Assembly (NCBI GenBank): GCA_029204225.1
Contig: CM055111.1
Span: forward strand, 47,779,594-47,843,593
Source: Diphasiastrum complanatum
Taxonomy: Eukaryota; Streptophyta; Lycopodiopsida; Lycopodiales; Lycopodiaceae
Direction: 5' to 3'
Length of the DNA: 64,000 nucleotides
In this document: positions 31,201 to 45,392 of the stretch, in pieces
How positions within the stretch are numbered: position 1 is the stretch's first letter
Layout: each line of letters starts with the position of its first letter
Position numbers and translations under genes: made by a program
Notes under the pieces: model-generated
What the model was told of the DNA's origin: nothing
Seen by the model: the letters and a program-made list of their open reading frames with translations, nothing else
Databases searched by the model: none

Positions 31201-31962
31201 AATAGCATAGGATACTCTTTGTAAGTCTCATTACTAACCTAGCATAGGAGTGGCACCTTTGGAATGAGTCCAAATAGTGCTTTGATAGGCTAGAGAGATT
31301 CTGGAGCTAAAAATAGCATGTTTTTCATTGTTTTGGGATCTCGAGATCTTGACCCCTAATTAGGGTGGATCAAGTGGATATTTAGGTTAGATGTTAGGGT
31401 TAGGTTATGATGAATGCATAGAAGCCCTGATATGCTCAGATTTGGGCTCTATAGGTATAAATATGTGATGGGATTTCCATCCAATTATGAGCAAAATTGA
31501 AATTTTCCTTATTGACTAGTTTGAGTCTATGATTTGATTGATGAATGCTATTGGCATATGATTTTTTGTGATGATTGAATGAGTTTGGAGTTGTAGGTAT
31601 AGTACATAGGCAGCAGCAGGCCGTATTCACACGTGTAAAGAGTTTTGGAGCTAATTCATGGAGTTCAAGCCAAGATAATCTAGGAATCAATGCATTGATT
31701 TAGTAATCTAGCTTCTAGATCTTGTTTGGATCTTAAGCAGGTGCTTTCTCCATCATTTCTAGGATCAAATGGGAAAAATTTTGCTATATTTGTATCAGTT
31801 CTTGACTATCATCATATTCAAGCTCTATGATTCTAGTCGTGGCATCATACTTTTAAAGTCTTAAAGTTAATAGGACTTTCTCATGTAAAACAAATTATAT
31901 AGTCTATGTGATAATGAGAGTACCAAATTGTGCTCTATGTGACAATCCATGTATCAAACCAT
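31201..31962. other. Left flank of the large nest; no gene recognised
   Basis: No coding sequence is seen. 31797-31862 (CTTGACTATCATCATATTCA, then TATGATTCTAGTCGTGGCAT) matches the reverse complement of 55655-55735 beyond the other side of the nest. Confidence 0.5.
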
Positions 31963-31967
31963 CATTG
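31963..31967. repeat. TSD of copia C3, left (CATTG)
   Basis: CATTG is also found at 55277-55281, directly outside the other LTR. Confidence 0.82.
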
Positions 31968-32242
31968 ACTTAGAATTTGCTTCAAATAGGAACACAATTC
32001 ATGCTACACAGTAACACAGACAGAAAACACTCTCCACACCAAGCTCTCTTAACAACTGTATTTCTCAAAATAAAATTACACTGTACAAATAGTTCTTCAC
32101 TCAGGCAACTCATGCATGACCCATGTTGTTGTTGGCGGGACACGTGTCCTGTCGACTCTCCTCGTGGCAAGGCCAACTGATCCGATATCGACTGATAGGA
32201 CCCACAGTACAGTAGCATAGTGATTCTACTTTAATTCTAACT
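31968..32242 (-). repeat. 3' LTR of copia C3, non-TG/CA ends
   Basis: The 275-bp LTR reads AGTTAGAATTAAAG at its minus-strand start and AATTCTAAGT at its end. The termini are a 10-bp inverted repeat with one mismatch. The inner junction is GGGAGAG/AGTTAG, so no TG is present. Confidence 0.8.
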
Positions 32243-32251
32243 CTCTCCCTT
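32243..32251 (-). promoter_or_regulatory. Polypurine tract of copia C3
   Basis: AAGGGAGAG on the minus strand abuts the LTR. Confidence 0.75.
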
Positions 32252-32533
32252 AAAGTAGAGTCTACTCTTTATACAGTCATATACATAGCTTTAAAGTCAA
32301 CAAACTTTCTTTGATCTAAACTTATTAAAATTTTCTCTAACAAGTGGCTTAGTAAAAATATCAGCTAGTTGTTCTTCCGTACTAGAATGAACAACATGAA
32401 TTTCATGACTCAATAGCCTCTCACGTATAAAGTGATACTGAATCTCAATGTGTTTGGTTCTCACATGGAACACTGGATTCTTTACAAGCTGAATGCCACT
32501 CTGACTGTCGCTATGTATAGTTGTGGGATTTTT

Positions 32534-33292
32534 CTACTTCATGCCAACTTCTTCCAAGATTTGTCTCAACCATATAGCTTCCTGTGCTGCACTACACATT
32601 GCCTTATACTTTGTTTCTATGGTGGATAGAGCAATTGTACTTTGCTTCTTACTAGACCAAGAAAAGCAACTGCCACAAAGCTGGAATAAATACCCTGTGG
32701 TGGATCTACGATCATCATAGTCACCTCCACAATCCGCATCCACATAGCCACACAACTCAGGTAAACCCTCATGCTTCTTGTAAATCAAGCCATAATTTAA
32801 AGTGCCTTTGACATAATGCAAAATGCGCTTAGATGTTTTCCAATGTATTTTCGTAGGTGCTGCCATAAACTGACTTACAATACCAACAGCATAGCATATA
32901 TCCGGTCTAGTCGTGGTAAGGTAAATCAAGCTCCCTACTAACTGCCTATATAGCGTAGCATCAAATGGCTATGACTCATCAAGCTTAGAAAGCTTTTTAC
33001 CTGGTTCAATAGGAGTATTCATTCGTTTGCAATCCTGCAACTTGAACTTGTGCAACAACTCTTTGACATACTTCACCTGTGTTAAACCCACTTTGTGTCG
33101 TTTTTGCCACACCTCTACTCCAAGGCAATAATGCATCAGACTGAGATCTGTCATCTCAAATTGTTCCATGAGGTCTTTCTTGATCATGTCTATCATCTCT
33201 TGATTATTTCCCGTAATAATCAAGTCATCAACATAAAGAGCAATCAAAGCAACCATACCATCAAAGCATAAGACATACAGACGGATTTGACG
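32534..33292 (-). pseudogene. Copia C3 RT (C-terminal part) and RNase H
   Basis: Minus strand: IRLYVLCFDG, then ALIALYVDDLIITGN (RT catalytic YVDD), YCLGVEVWQ and MNTPIEPGKKL (33256-32969). After a stop at 32966 comes MIYLTTTRPDICYAVGIVSQ, GYVDADCGGDYDDRRSTTGY and STIETKYKAM (RNase H, 32929-32534). The usual STIEAEY is STIETKY here. Upstream RT, INT and PR are missing through a deletion near 33293. Confidence 0.88.
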
Positions 33293-33579
33293 TCTCGAAC
33301 TGCTCTTTTAGCACATCTTATGTCTATTTGGGTGTAACAACATCACAAATGTGGGTAATGATGTGATCCTTCATTGACAAGTTAATGAAGGTCAAAGTTT
33401 TCCTCACCTTCTTGTCGAACACTTTGATGTCCACTTCATTTGGCAGCCTTCTCTCATCACCTGTGATGACTTCTCACACGTCTTTCTCCATCAAAATTGT
33501 TTTTTATTTTGAATTTTCACACTGCATAAATGGAAATCCCGTTCAATTTGTTACTTTCACTCAAAATGGACTCTCCCAT
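33293..33579 (-). pseudogene. Copia C3 gag fragment
   Basis: The minus strand starts MGESILSESNKLNGISIYA and has KFKIKNNFDGE, then VRKTLTFINLSMKDHIITH and LKEQFETS, the usual order of copia gag. It has internal stops and is joined directly to RT by deletion. Not a usable protein. Confidence 0.7.
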
Positions 33580-34367
33580 GTTTATCATCCCAAAATTGCT
33601 TGAAACTTCTGCCGTAGGCTAAAAGCAGAAAATAATGACCTGCACTTTTTCCCTTACCAGGCCACCCACCGCTTTTCCAACAAATTGAAAGCCAAATCGG
33701 TGTCGCCTTCCGAAATGCACTTTGTCGTCAACTCCCAACTACGTGCCCAATGGAATGGCAAAATCACTTTTGGCGCACTCTGAACACTTTCTGCACTGCA
33801 ATCACTCTGTTTTGTTCTACCGTACTTGTAGGTATAGTCCGGGTACCCTTCGTTTGGAGTCTTTAGTCTTTCGTTTGGTTCAAAACAAATAAAGGAGGCA
33901 AAATTAACAACTTTTTCACTTTTTGAACTAATTCTTCAATTTGAAGAGAGTTCAACTTTCAGTGAATTTGGACCCAACTCAACTTTCAATATGAAGATTT
34001 TTATTGAAGTTGAAGCTTATTTTTCCTTTCAACACTCTTCAGGCCCTCTTCAAACCAATCCAATGGTTTTTGCAAGTTAGATGGCCCAGATTTCTCCTTG
34101 AGGACATTATCTTGGCCCTTGATTTATTGGCCTTTCATCCTACGGTGATGCACGATCTGGCACGCTAATGGTAGTCCCTCCAACCGCTGGCCCACCTAAG
34201 CATACTACTTGTCTCTTCCGGTTGACTACGCACAACCTGTCTGCACCTTCTCCACGAGCTTCCTATGGCCGCCCTCTGAAAGGCTGATTCAGCTCCTTGC
34301 TGCTCCTCGTGCTCTCTATGGCTAGTCACGGCCTTATGTCTACTAGGTCACCCTCCTATTGCGCCCA
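33580..34367 (-). other. Leader of copia C3, part next to gag
   Basis: Between gag and the gypsy G1 insertion. No coding sequence is seen. It continues at 54526 when G1 is removed. Confidence 0.55.
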
Positions 34368-34372
34368 GCTAT
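34368..34372. repeat. TSD of gypsy G1, left (GCTAT)
   Basis: GCTAT is also at 54521-54525. Confidence 0.9.
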
Positions 34373-35164
34373 TGTAGGGTCTTCTATCCGACATTGTAAT
34401 AGCCCTCCGGCCTTTCAACAAGGGTTAGTTCACTAGATAGGCACCTAACTATGCATAGATGTTACTTTTAGTTAGTTCTCTACTGTTTGTCTAACTCTAC
34501 CTCCCCTAACACTACTCACACTAACTCTACTCCCCTAACTAACTTCGTCATGATTGTTGGTGAAAAGAAAGGGTAGAATAGAAGAGGAAGAAGAAGGAGA
34601 AGAGAGAAAGATAGAGAGATGAGATGGAGGTTAGCTCAAATGCTCAAATTCATTACTTATGGAAAAACCTTAACTAGCATAAACAAAAAGCATGGGAAAT
34701 GGAAATAACAAGCAAACCACAACAATAGCATAAGCAAGAGTGATTAGCAAATGAGAATGCTTGAGCTCCCAAAATGATAGAGTCTCCTCTTCTCTATTAA
34801 GCATGGAAAAAGAGTACAAATGATGCCATTTTATAAAATGGGGAAGGCCCTTGCTGCAAATCCTATTGGCTAATATTTATATTGATCCTATTTATTCATC
34901 TTGGACCCAACTTGATCCAAGGGTCCACAAAAAGTACATTGAAATTCACAAGATTCATGTGAGTCCCAATTTGGACCCAACTCTAAAAAAGTAATCTCTA
35001 AGTTTAAAATTGACCTTGGGCCTCAAGGTTTATTTTACTTACAAAGGTCCCAAGCCTATTATTTTAATCACACCTTAGCTTGCGTGCTCATTGGGCCATG
35101 GGCTTATACTCGTAGGATGCCATGCCCTCACAACACATTTTATTGGTCAATTTTATTTATTTAC

Positions 35165-35188
<24 letters not shown>
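34373..35188 (-). repeat. 3' LTR of gypsy G1
   Basis: The 816-bp LTR starts TGTTGGGGGTATTCCC on the minus strand and ends GACCCTACA. It differs by scattered substitutions from the 5' LTR. Confidence 0.92.
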
Positions 35189-37890
<2,702 letters not shown>

Positions 37891-38280
37891 TCATTTGTTC
37901 AAATGTGAGCACTTCTGGAGTAAGATAGAAAAATTGAACTCGACATAGCTTTGAGCCTTCATGTCAAAATTTTGACTAGTCACATAATTATTATTTTTCT
38001 GATTGGAGCTTGGATCTTTTCTAAGTGACCACCAAAGTTGATCAATGCTCGAGGTGACAAAAGGTTTGATCAAAGTTTTTGCCTGATGATGGGAGATGGG
38101 CTGACGGTCACCGGACATAATGCCAATGGTGACCATCGAGTTTGTGTTAATCCTGACCTTGTACGTGGTACCTTGGTACAGGAAATGGAAGTGTGTCTTT
38201 GAAGTGTCCCAAGTGGCGTAAGCGTGAAGGGCAAGGCCCATGTTAATCTCAGAATGGAAAAGCGCTAGAAAAAAATCCAT
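37891..38280 (-). other. Unrecognised open frame in the G1 post-pol region
   Basis: 129 codons, MDFFLALFHSEINMGLALHA onward, with THFHFLYQGTTYKVRINTNS and DRQPISHHQAKTLIK. The composition looks coding, and the position before the coiled-coil ORF suggests an upstream part of the same extra protein, but no splice path is evident. No family is recognised. Confidence 0.4.
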
Positions 38281-39568
38281 TGCCTCAAGAAGTGGGCCGG
38301 CTGTCTGAAGTCATGGTTGAATCAGAGCGTTAGAGGGTAAGGGCCAAATCTATGTGGCTAAGGGGATTTCACGTCGGATCACCTGCTTGGTGCCAGAGTC
38401 ATGAGAAGGCCATGTTAGCAGTGATAGTTAAAGGGCAAAAAAGTAGAAAAAATTGTAGAAAAGATAAAAACGTGTGGAAACGACAAAAAAATGTGAATAA
38501 CGAGTGTTGGATGGCTAGAACTATAGTTCAGAGCGCAGATCTGTATTCAGTATAAGCAGATGATAGCTTGTAGGAAGTTTGGTCTCAAACAGAGAACTTG
38601 AAAATTTTAGTGAAAATTTGAATAAAGTTTCGCCAGCAAAGGTGACAAATGACTCGAAATCAGCCCTTATATAGCGAAATTTAGAGTGCGTATTAGGTCA
38701 AATCCACTTTCCCTTATTCAGTTCCACCCAAATTTTGGCTGGGACTTTCTTCACAAAATTCTAAGACCTCAGGGAAGTCTGCGAGAGTTCAGAAGGTGAT
38801 TTGACTGCCCTGCGAAGGTTTTGTGAGGGTTCAACTCTCGTAGGAAGTCATCTCTCGCACAACATATTCATGTGATTGCATTTTCAAGATCAGAACATGT
38901 AGGCAGACTAATTTCACTGCTCTAATTCCATTTAGACACCTTGCGAGGGTTTGTAGGATGATCTTGATGCTCTGCGGGGGTTTTGAAGATTCAGCTTTTG
39001 AGAACCCTCGCACACACTAAAAAATGATGATTCCTCCATCAGGAACTATCACGGATATGTTTATAGATGCATCTGGGTCAAATCTAGTGACTGTCCAAGT
39101 TTCAAGAGCTATCTCCCAGGAGGTCTCCAAAAATCATGAAAAACGTGCTCTTGTAGAGTGTTTTTTGACGAGATCTTGAGATTTTCTGATTCTTACTTTT
39201 ACAAACTGGTAATCAGCTTCATCCATGCTTGATTTGACTGTTGGTAGTTCTCTAAAAGTTCTGATGGATATTTGATAGCAGATCCATCAGTTATGGTTGA
39301 ATTTGCCCTTAATTTGCCATAGTTACTGAGATCGAGGTCCCTGATCTACAAATTTAGGAGCCTTATTGGCATAATCTGATGATCTGCTTCCTTCTTGATC
39401 CCATTTGGATCTGGATTTCCCTTGGACCCTGATGGATTTCCCTGATCTTGCCAGATCTAGCCGAATTTTGATGGATCTAGCTTGATTTGAGTTAATCTTC
39501 CTAGATCTAGTGGTGATGGTCTATCAGAATAGCTTTTTGTAACGTGCCACCACCAATCTGGATCTATC
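38281..39568 (-). other. Gypsy G1 spacer downstream of integrase
   Basis: No ORF of substance. The phrase TGCGAGGGTT or its complement recurs (for example 38813-38830, 38942, 39004). Similar phrases occur in the G1 leader (52670-53340), so both ends of the element share this word. Confidence 0.45.
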
Positions 39569-40861
39569 TCACTGTGGTGGCCGGTACTTGTGCAACCGGC
39601 TGTCATTGATGGGTGTATTGAATGGTGTCCCATCTAGCTTCTCTAAATTCACATCTCCATGATTATGAATTTCCTTGATCCGATAAGGACCTTCGCCTGT
39701 GAATTTTAATTTTCCCTTGATCACCTTGGTTTTATACATCAGGACCAGATCTCCAGAGCGAAGATTCTTCTTTTGTAACCTGCGATCGTGCCATGCTTTG
39801 CATCTTTCTTTTTCAACTGCCAGTGCACGCACAACTAGTAAGCGTGTTTCACAGAGTTTATGCAGAGCTTCGTGGTGTAGTTGTAGAGATTTGGATTCAT
39901 TAAGTCGTTGTGTTGTGGCAATCCTTAATGAAGGGACTAAAAACTCTACTGGCATCACAGCATCCTGACCATATTCCATTGGAAAGGTGCTTGATCAGTA
40001 CTTCCCTTATATGTTGTCCTGAATGCCCACAGAGCAGCATGCAACTTATGTTCCCAATTTGATCTGCTAGCATCAACTGTTTTTGTGAGCACACTACACA
40101 GGATCTTATTGGATGATTTTGCTTGTCCATTTCCATGAGGATAATAAGGCGTACTGGTTCTATGGATCACGAAGAATTCCTCCAATAGGACCTTGATGGT
40201 CTCATTGACAAAATGACTTTCGCTGACTAGCTCCATCGAGCATCCAAAGCATATTTTTATAAAGGAACTTGGCAGTGGTCCTAGCATCAGCTACTCTTAC
40301 TGCCTTGGCTTCGACCCACTTGGTGAGATAGTCGGTAGCTACGATTATGTATTGAGCATCGGTACTTCTTGCTGTAGGGTGAATTGGACCGATGTAATCC
40401 GATTCCCACTTTTTGAATGGTGCTTGGGCTAAGACCAGGTGCAGTAAGTCATAATTCAATCTCGTTGGTCTCCTCGCCCTTTGGCACACATCGCACTTTC
40501 TCAAGTATTCCTCCGTATCCTTATGAATCGTTGGCCACCAACATCCTGATTGCAGGATCTTGCGAACTGTAATGTCGGATGCAAAATGGTCTCCACCCAT
40601 GCCTTCATGTGAAAGCAAAATGATTTGGGTGGCCTCATGAGGGAGAATAGACCGCCGAAGAATCCCATCTAGTCCTCTTCGATACAACTGGCCGACAATC
40701 AGTTGATAAGGTCTAGCCTTCAGGATCAATTTTCGTTGATCCGCCTTTGGTAGTGATTTATCTAGCTGAATCTTGATGGATTTAGCTTGATTTGGCTTGA
40801 TTTTCTTAGATCTAGCGGTGATGGCTGAGTAGATTAGCTTTTTGTAACGTGCCACCCCCAA
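39569..40861 (-). pseudogene. Gypsy G1 integrase, second (downstream) copy
   Basis: Minus strand: ILPHEATQIILLSHEGMGGD (HH zinc half), CDVCQRARRPTRL (CC half), KWESDYIGPIHPTARS (first Asp), VATDYLTKWVEAKAVRVADA, then a shift into VNETIKVLLEEFFVIH and YPHGNGQAKSSNKILCSVL (Glu region altered to K), then YGQDAVMPVEFLVPSLRIAT and GEGPYRIKEIHNHGDVNLEK (C-terminal domain). It repeats 40868-42143 with an offset of about 1,305 bases. It retains the C-terminal domain that the first copy loses at its end. Confidence 0.85.
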
Positions 40862-40867
40862 TCTGGA

Positions 40868-42143
40868 TCTGTCTCACTGTGGTGGCCAGTACTTGTGCAA
40901 CCAGCTACCGTTGATGGGTGTGTCAAATGGCGTCCCATCTAGCTTTTCTAAGTTCACGGCTCCATGATTAAGAATTTTTTTGATCCTATAAGGACCTTCG
41001 CCAGTGAATCTTAACTTCCCCTTGATTGCCTTGATTTTCATACATCAAAACCAGATCTCCTGAACAAAGATCCTTCTTTTGTAATCTGCGATCATGCCAA
41101 GCTTTGCGTCTTTCCTTTTCAGCTGCCAGTGCATGCACAGCTAGTAAGCGTGTTTCACAGAGTTTATGCAGAGCTTTGTGACGTATCTGTAGAGATTTGG
41201 ACTCATTAAGACATTGCGTGGTGGCAATCCTTAATGAAGGAACTAAAAACTCTACTGGCATCACAGCATCCTGATCATATACCAATTGGAAGGATGTTTG
41301 ATCAGTGCTCCCTTTATATGTTGTCCTGAATGCCCACAGTGCAACATACAACTTGTGTTCCCAATCTGATCTACTAGCTTCAACTGTTTTTGTGAGCACG
41401 CTACACAAGATCTTATTGGATGATTCTACTTGCCCATTACCCCGAGGATAATAAGGCATACTGGTTTTGTGGATCACGAAGTATTCCTCCAATAGGACCT
41501 TGATGGTCTTGTTGATGAAATGGCTTCCGCAATCACTGACTAGTTCCACCGGGCATCCGAAGCGCACAATGATATTTTCATACAGGAACTTGGCAGTGGT
41601 CCTAGCATCAGCTACTCTTACTGCCTTGACTTTGACCCATTTGGTGAGGTAGTCTGTGGCTACGATTATGTATCGAGCCTGGGAACTCCTTGCTGCAGGG
41701 TGAATTGGACCAATATAATCCAATCCCCATTTTTCGAACAGTGCTTGGGCTAAGACTGGGTGCAGTAGATCATAGTTCAATCTCGTTGGTCTTCGTGCCC
41801 TTTGCCAAACATCACACTTTTTCAAGGATTCCTCCGTATCTTTATGAATCGTTGGCCACCAACATCCTGATTGCAGGACCTTGCGAACTGTAATGTCAGA
41901 TGCAAAATGACCCCCACCCATGCCTTCATGTGAGAGCGAAATGATTTGGGTGGTCTCATGAGGAAGAATACACCGCCAAAGAATTCCTTCTTGACCTCTT
42001 CGATACAACTGGCTGGCAATCAGCTGATAAGGTCTAGCCTTCAAGATCAATTTTTGTTGTTCCGCCTTTGATAGTGATTTGTCTGGTTGGCCATGCATTA
42101 GATATTCAACAATGTCGGCAGCCCATTCTGGTACTGTGTCCAC
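40868..42143 (-). pseudogene. Gypsy G1 integrase, first copy
   Basis: The 385-codon open frame (42143-40986) has LSHEGMGGGHFASDI, CDVWQRARRPTRL (one zinc Cys changed to Trp), KWGLDYIGPIHPAARSSQA (first Asp), VELVSDCGSHFIN (second Asp) and YPRGNGQVESSNKIL (Glu). It then has YDQDAVMPVEFLVPSLRIAT and a frame slip in the C-terminal domain at about 41020. It reads on from RNase H (YMADHVS) through a stop near 42207. Confidence 0.88.
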
Positions 42144-43504
42144 GTAAAATAAGGCAGCATCGGCCAGTTGATAGTCGGGTTGGGTTGCAACCTCCTTTTT
42201 CTTGATTCACGACACATGATCTGCCATGTAGTGTTGTTTTCCCTTGCAGAATACTATCCGAAAATAAAACTCCAACAACACAAGTAGCCATCTGGTGATT
42301 CTCCCAATGTTGCAAGTTTTGTTAACGAGATAGAGCAAGGGTTGATGGTCCGTATAAAAAGCGAAATGTGTAGCCATCAAGTAGTGCCAAAATTTCTTAA
42401 CCACATAGATCATCACCAGTGCTTCCCGCTCTGTGGTTGAATAATTCATTTCTGTATCACTGAGTTGTCAGCTTGCAACTCGGATTGGAAAATCCTTTTT
42501 GTGTTCTCCTGGCTAGGTTAAGACTGCTCCAACTGCATACTTCGATGCATCTGTATGCACATGAAACTCAATGGACCAATTGGGTGGACGTAAGATTGGT
42601 GCTGAAACCAATGCATTCTTAAGCTTTTGGAAAGCCTTCAGGGCTTTCTCGTTCCAATGTAGATTCGTTGTGAGTTTGTAAATTGGTCGGGCTAACTCCA
42701 CAAAATAAAAAATGAAGATCCTATAATAGTTAGCATGACCCATGAAAATGTAGACTTCACGGATCGTTTCCGGTGGTGGTAGATCAACAATGATCCTGAT
42801 ATTTGATAGGTTTGTGGCGATCCCGTGTCTTGACACTATATGGCCGAGAATCAAGCCATGTGTCACCCAAAATTGACATTTTTTTGAATTCAAGGAGATT
42901 TGGAAGTTGCGACATTTTCATGCACGCACAGATCGTCCAAGAAAATTTTCAGAAATTTTTGCAAATATTATTTGAATGCCACCTGCATGACACGCTGGAA
43001 GGTGCTTGGGGCATTGCAAAGTCCAAATGGCATCACTTTATAGGCATAGGTTCCCCATTCCGTGGCAAATGTTGTCTTGTGTTGGTCTTGGGGGGCTATT
43101 TTCACCTGGTTGTAGCTGCTGAAGCCGTCTAGAAAACTGTAGGCTTCGGCGCCAGCTACTCTGTCGAGGACACTTTCTGTAAATGGTAAAAAAAAATGAT
43201 CCCTTTTGGTGACTGCATTTAGCACCTTTAGATTCACACAAATCCGTATTTTTCCTTTCTTCTTGGGTACTATAACTATTGGCGATACCCATTCCGTGTG
43301 CTCGATTTCATAAATGAAATTTGCATCCATCAGCTTCTGCAACTCCTGCTTGATTAGCTCTATGTAGTTCGGATTGCAGCGGTAGTAACGACTCACCTTG
43401 GGGACTACTCCATCCACCAAGGGTATGGTGTATTGGACTACTGTTGGTGGAATGCCCTTAAGATCACTATAACTCCAAGAAAAACAGTCTCTATACACCA
43501 CCAC
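42144..43504 (-). pseudogene. Gypsy G1 reverse transcriptase and RNase H
   Basis: Minus strand: YTIPLVDGVVPKVSRYY, IVPKKKGKIRICVNLKVLNA, FLDGFSSYNQVKIAPQDQHK and YKVMPFGLCNAPSTFQRVMQ (43504-42968). Then a stop, and the catalytic box reads FLDD (near 42930). It continues LGHIVSRHGIATNLSNI (connection) and FHVHTDASKYAVGAVLT, TEMNYSTTEREALVMIYVV and FAFYTDHQPLLYLVNKT (RNase H, to 42207). Several stops. Confidence 0.9.
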
Positions 43505-45225
43505 AATGATCGTAGTCTCTTGAACTGTGTGGGCGTTAACTGCTCTCCCACATGCACTATATTTTCTTCTTCACCTGGCTCGGCAAGGTTCATCGACTGT
43601 GTTCGCACAAGTCCCTCGAAGACTTGTTTCGTTGGTGCCTGATTTTGATTAGATTCTTGTTGGGCTTGCGACATCATAATTACCACGTCGTCCAAGGTAT
43701 AATTTTTGAAAGTCTCAGGCATATTGTGAACTGCAGCTCGTCGAGATTCCTCTTTCAACATATTGATCTTAACCCGACTGGCCATCTTTTGGTTTTCTAT
43801 CATCGGTATAGAAGATGACGCTGTATCTGAGTCCATCTTGATTGACTTCAAGGAATCCAACACCTTCTTTTTGTCCTTTTTTGTCATTTTGGTGGATTCG
43901 TCCTTGTTGTCTTTCATCAGAACTGCCGTGACATTCGCCTCGTGGTTGCGAATATCAACATCCACTGTAGTTATCACCTCTTCGGATAGATCACTCCATC
44001 CGATCACCTGGTTGTAGCGTTGCTTCAACTGATTCTTCTTATTCGTAGGTGCCTTGGGTGAATCGATCCTTGAGACTTTCGCCATAGTAGACTTTTGCGG
44101 TGGTTGAGCTGGTACTTTCTTGATTCCGTAACGATCTAGGTCCATGTGGTGTAGGACCTGATCATCAGTGAGCTCAATCTCCTTATTATAAGTTAGAACA
44201 TGTTGCCAAGGGACTAAATCATCGTCCACTAGGTTCTCAATAGGTTCCGCTGACAACCATGCTACGTTTATCATATTCACCCCAAATGTGATTGGTGTGT
44301 CCATAGTGTGACACTTGGGTGACGATGAACTGGGTTCAAGATCTTATTCATATTGACATGTCCGACAGTCAATAGTTGCTAATGCATCTGTCCATCTCAC
44401 GACATTTGTCTCTGAATCATAGTGACCTCCCTTGGCTGGCCTTGGGCGATCAATTGTGTGATCTGTCGTGGATGATCCGTCATCAGCTTTGGGTGCAATA
44501 GGTTTCACCGCCCATGTGGTTGGATCAACCTTTACAACCTGCTCCATGTTCTCGAAGGTGAGTTTCCCCGTACTCCAATTGTGTACTACTTGCGTAGTCC
44601 TCAACCATGGTCTTCCTAGTAACACACGATATGCAGTTGGAGATTCAGGTATATCCATGACTACAAAAGTGATCACAAATTGCATGCCTACTATGTTTAC
44701 AGGGATATCGGCAACTACACCTTTTGGTTTCACATAGGATTGATCCGCCAGCTTGATGGCGAATCTTGCTGCCTTCAACCCTTGTAAACCCCATTTTTCA
44801 TATAAAGTAGTGGAGATCAAATTGACACCTGATCCTCCATTTACTACTGCTGCCTCGTCCTCGTATCTCTTGTGTTTGATTGGCAAAGTGATGTTGTGTT
44901 TCTCACTTTCCCATGCTGTCCCGATGTGGAGGAGGTTACTTGTTTCTTCATAGCCCATACAATATATGGGCTCAGGTGCTACTAGCTCCTCTTCCACTTT
45001 GGCCCATTTAGCTAGAAGGCTTTTCACTTGTGGTGCAATCTGCAGGAGTTCCCTGAGTGGTAAACTAACATGGCTTGGTAATAAAAGTGTGAGCCTTTCA
45101 GTGCGTGATTCATCAGGCTCCACCATGTGAAAAGCTAGTTCATGCTGGTGCAACCGATCATTCTGATCAGTGCACAGTGGTGAGTCCGCTTGCGGTTCCC
45201 GTTCGCTGCCAACTGGAGACTCCAT
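43438..45225 (-). pseudogene. Gypsy G1 protease and linker
   Basis: The open piece 45225-44344 has KRYEDEAAVVNGGSGVNLIS, the aspartyl-protease active-site region. The expected Asp-Ser/Thr-Gly is Asn-Gly-Gly here, so the catalytic Asp is changed. VVADIPVNIVGMQFVITFVV and YRVLLGRPWLRT (flap and end) follow. The next piece, 44304-43438, is a linker before RT (ITFGVNMINVAWLSAEPIEN; MSQAQQESNQNQAPTKQVFE). A stop near 44344 separates the two. Confidence 0.78.
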
Positions 45226-45392
45226 GGGATTGTCCCCTTCCTGCTCTTTTTCCTCCGCTTCTGCCCTCTGTACCCAATGTCATATTTTCTGGTACTGTCT
45301 TCTTTCTTCTCTCACATTCGGATATGGTGCTGAAGTTGAGGGTTGGTCGTTAGTGACCGAGGGTGGTGTTGAGGGAGCCACTCCTTCCTCTT

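Noticed and set aside
31966-32244. Placing copia C3 LTR ends at TG...CA
   Set aside because: That gives no matching duplication (ATCAT vs TTGTC), and the inner LTR junctions lack TG and CA. The AG...GT placement gives perfect CATTG.
41467-41893. Plus-strand frames over the gypsy integrase, and similar antisense frames throughout the retroelements
   Set aside because: The opposite strand carries clear pol domains. These are shadow frames.
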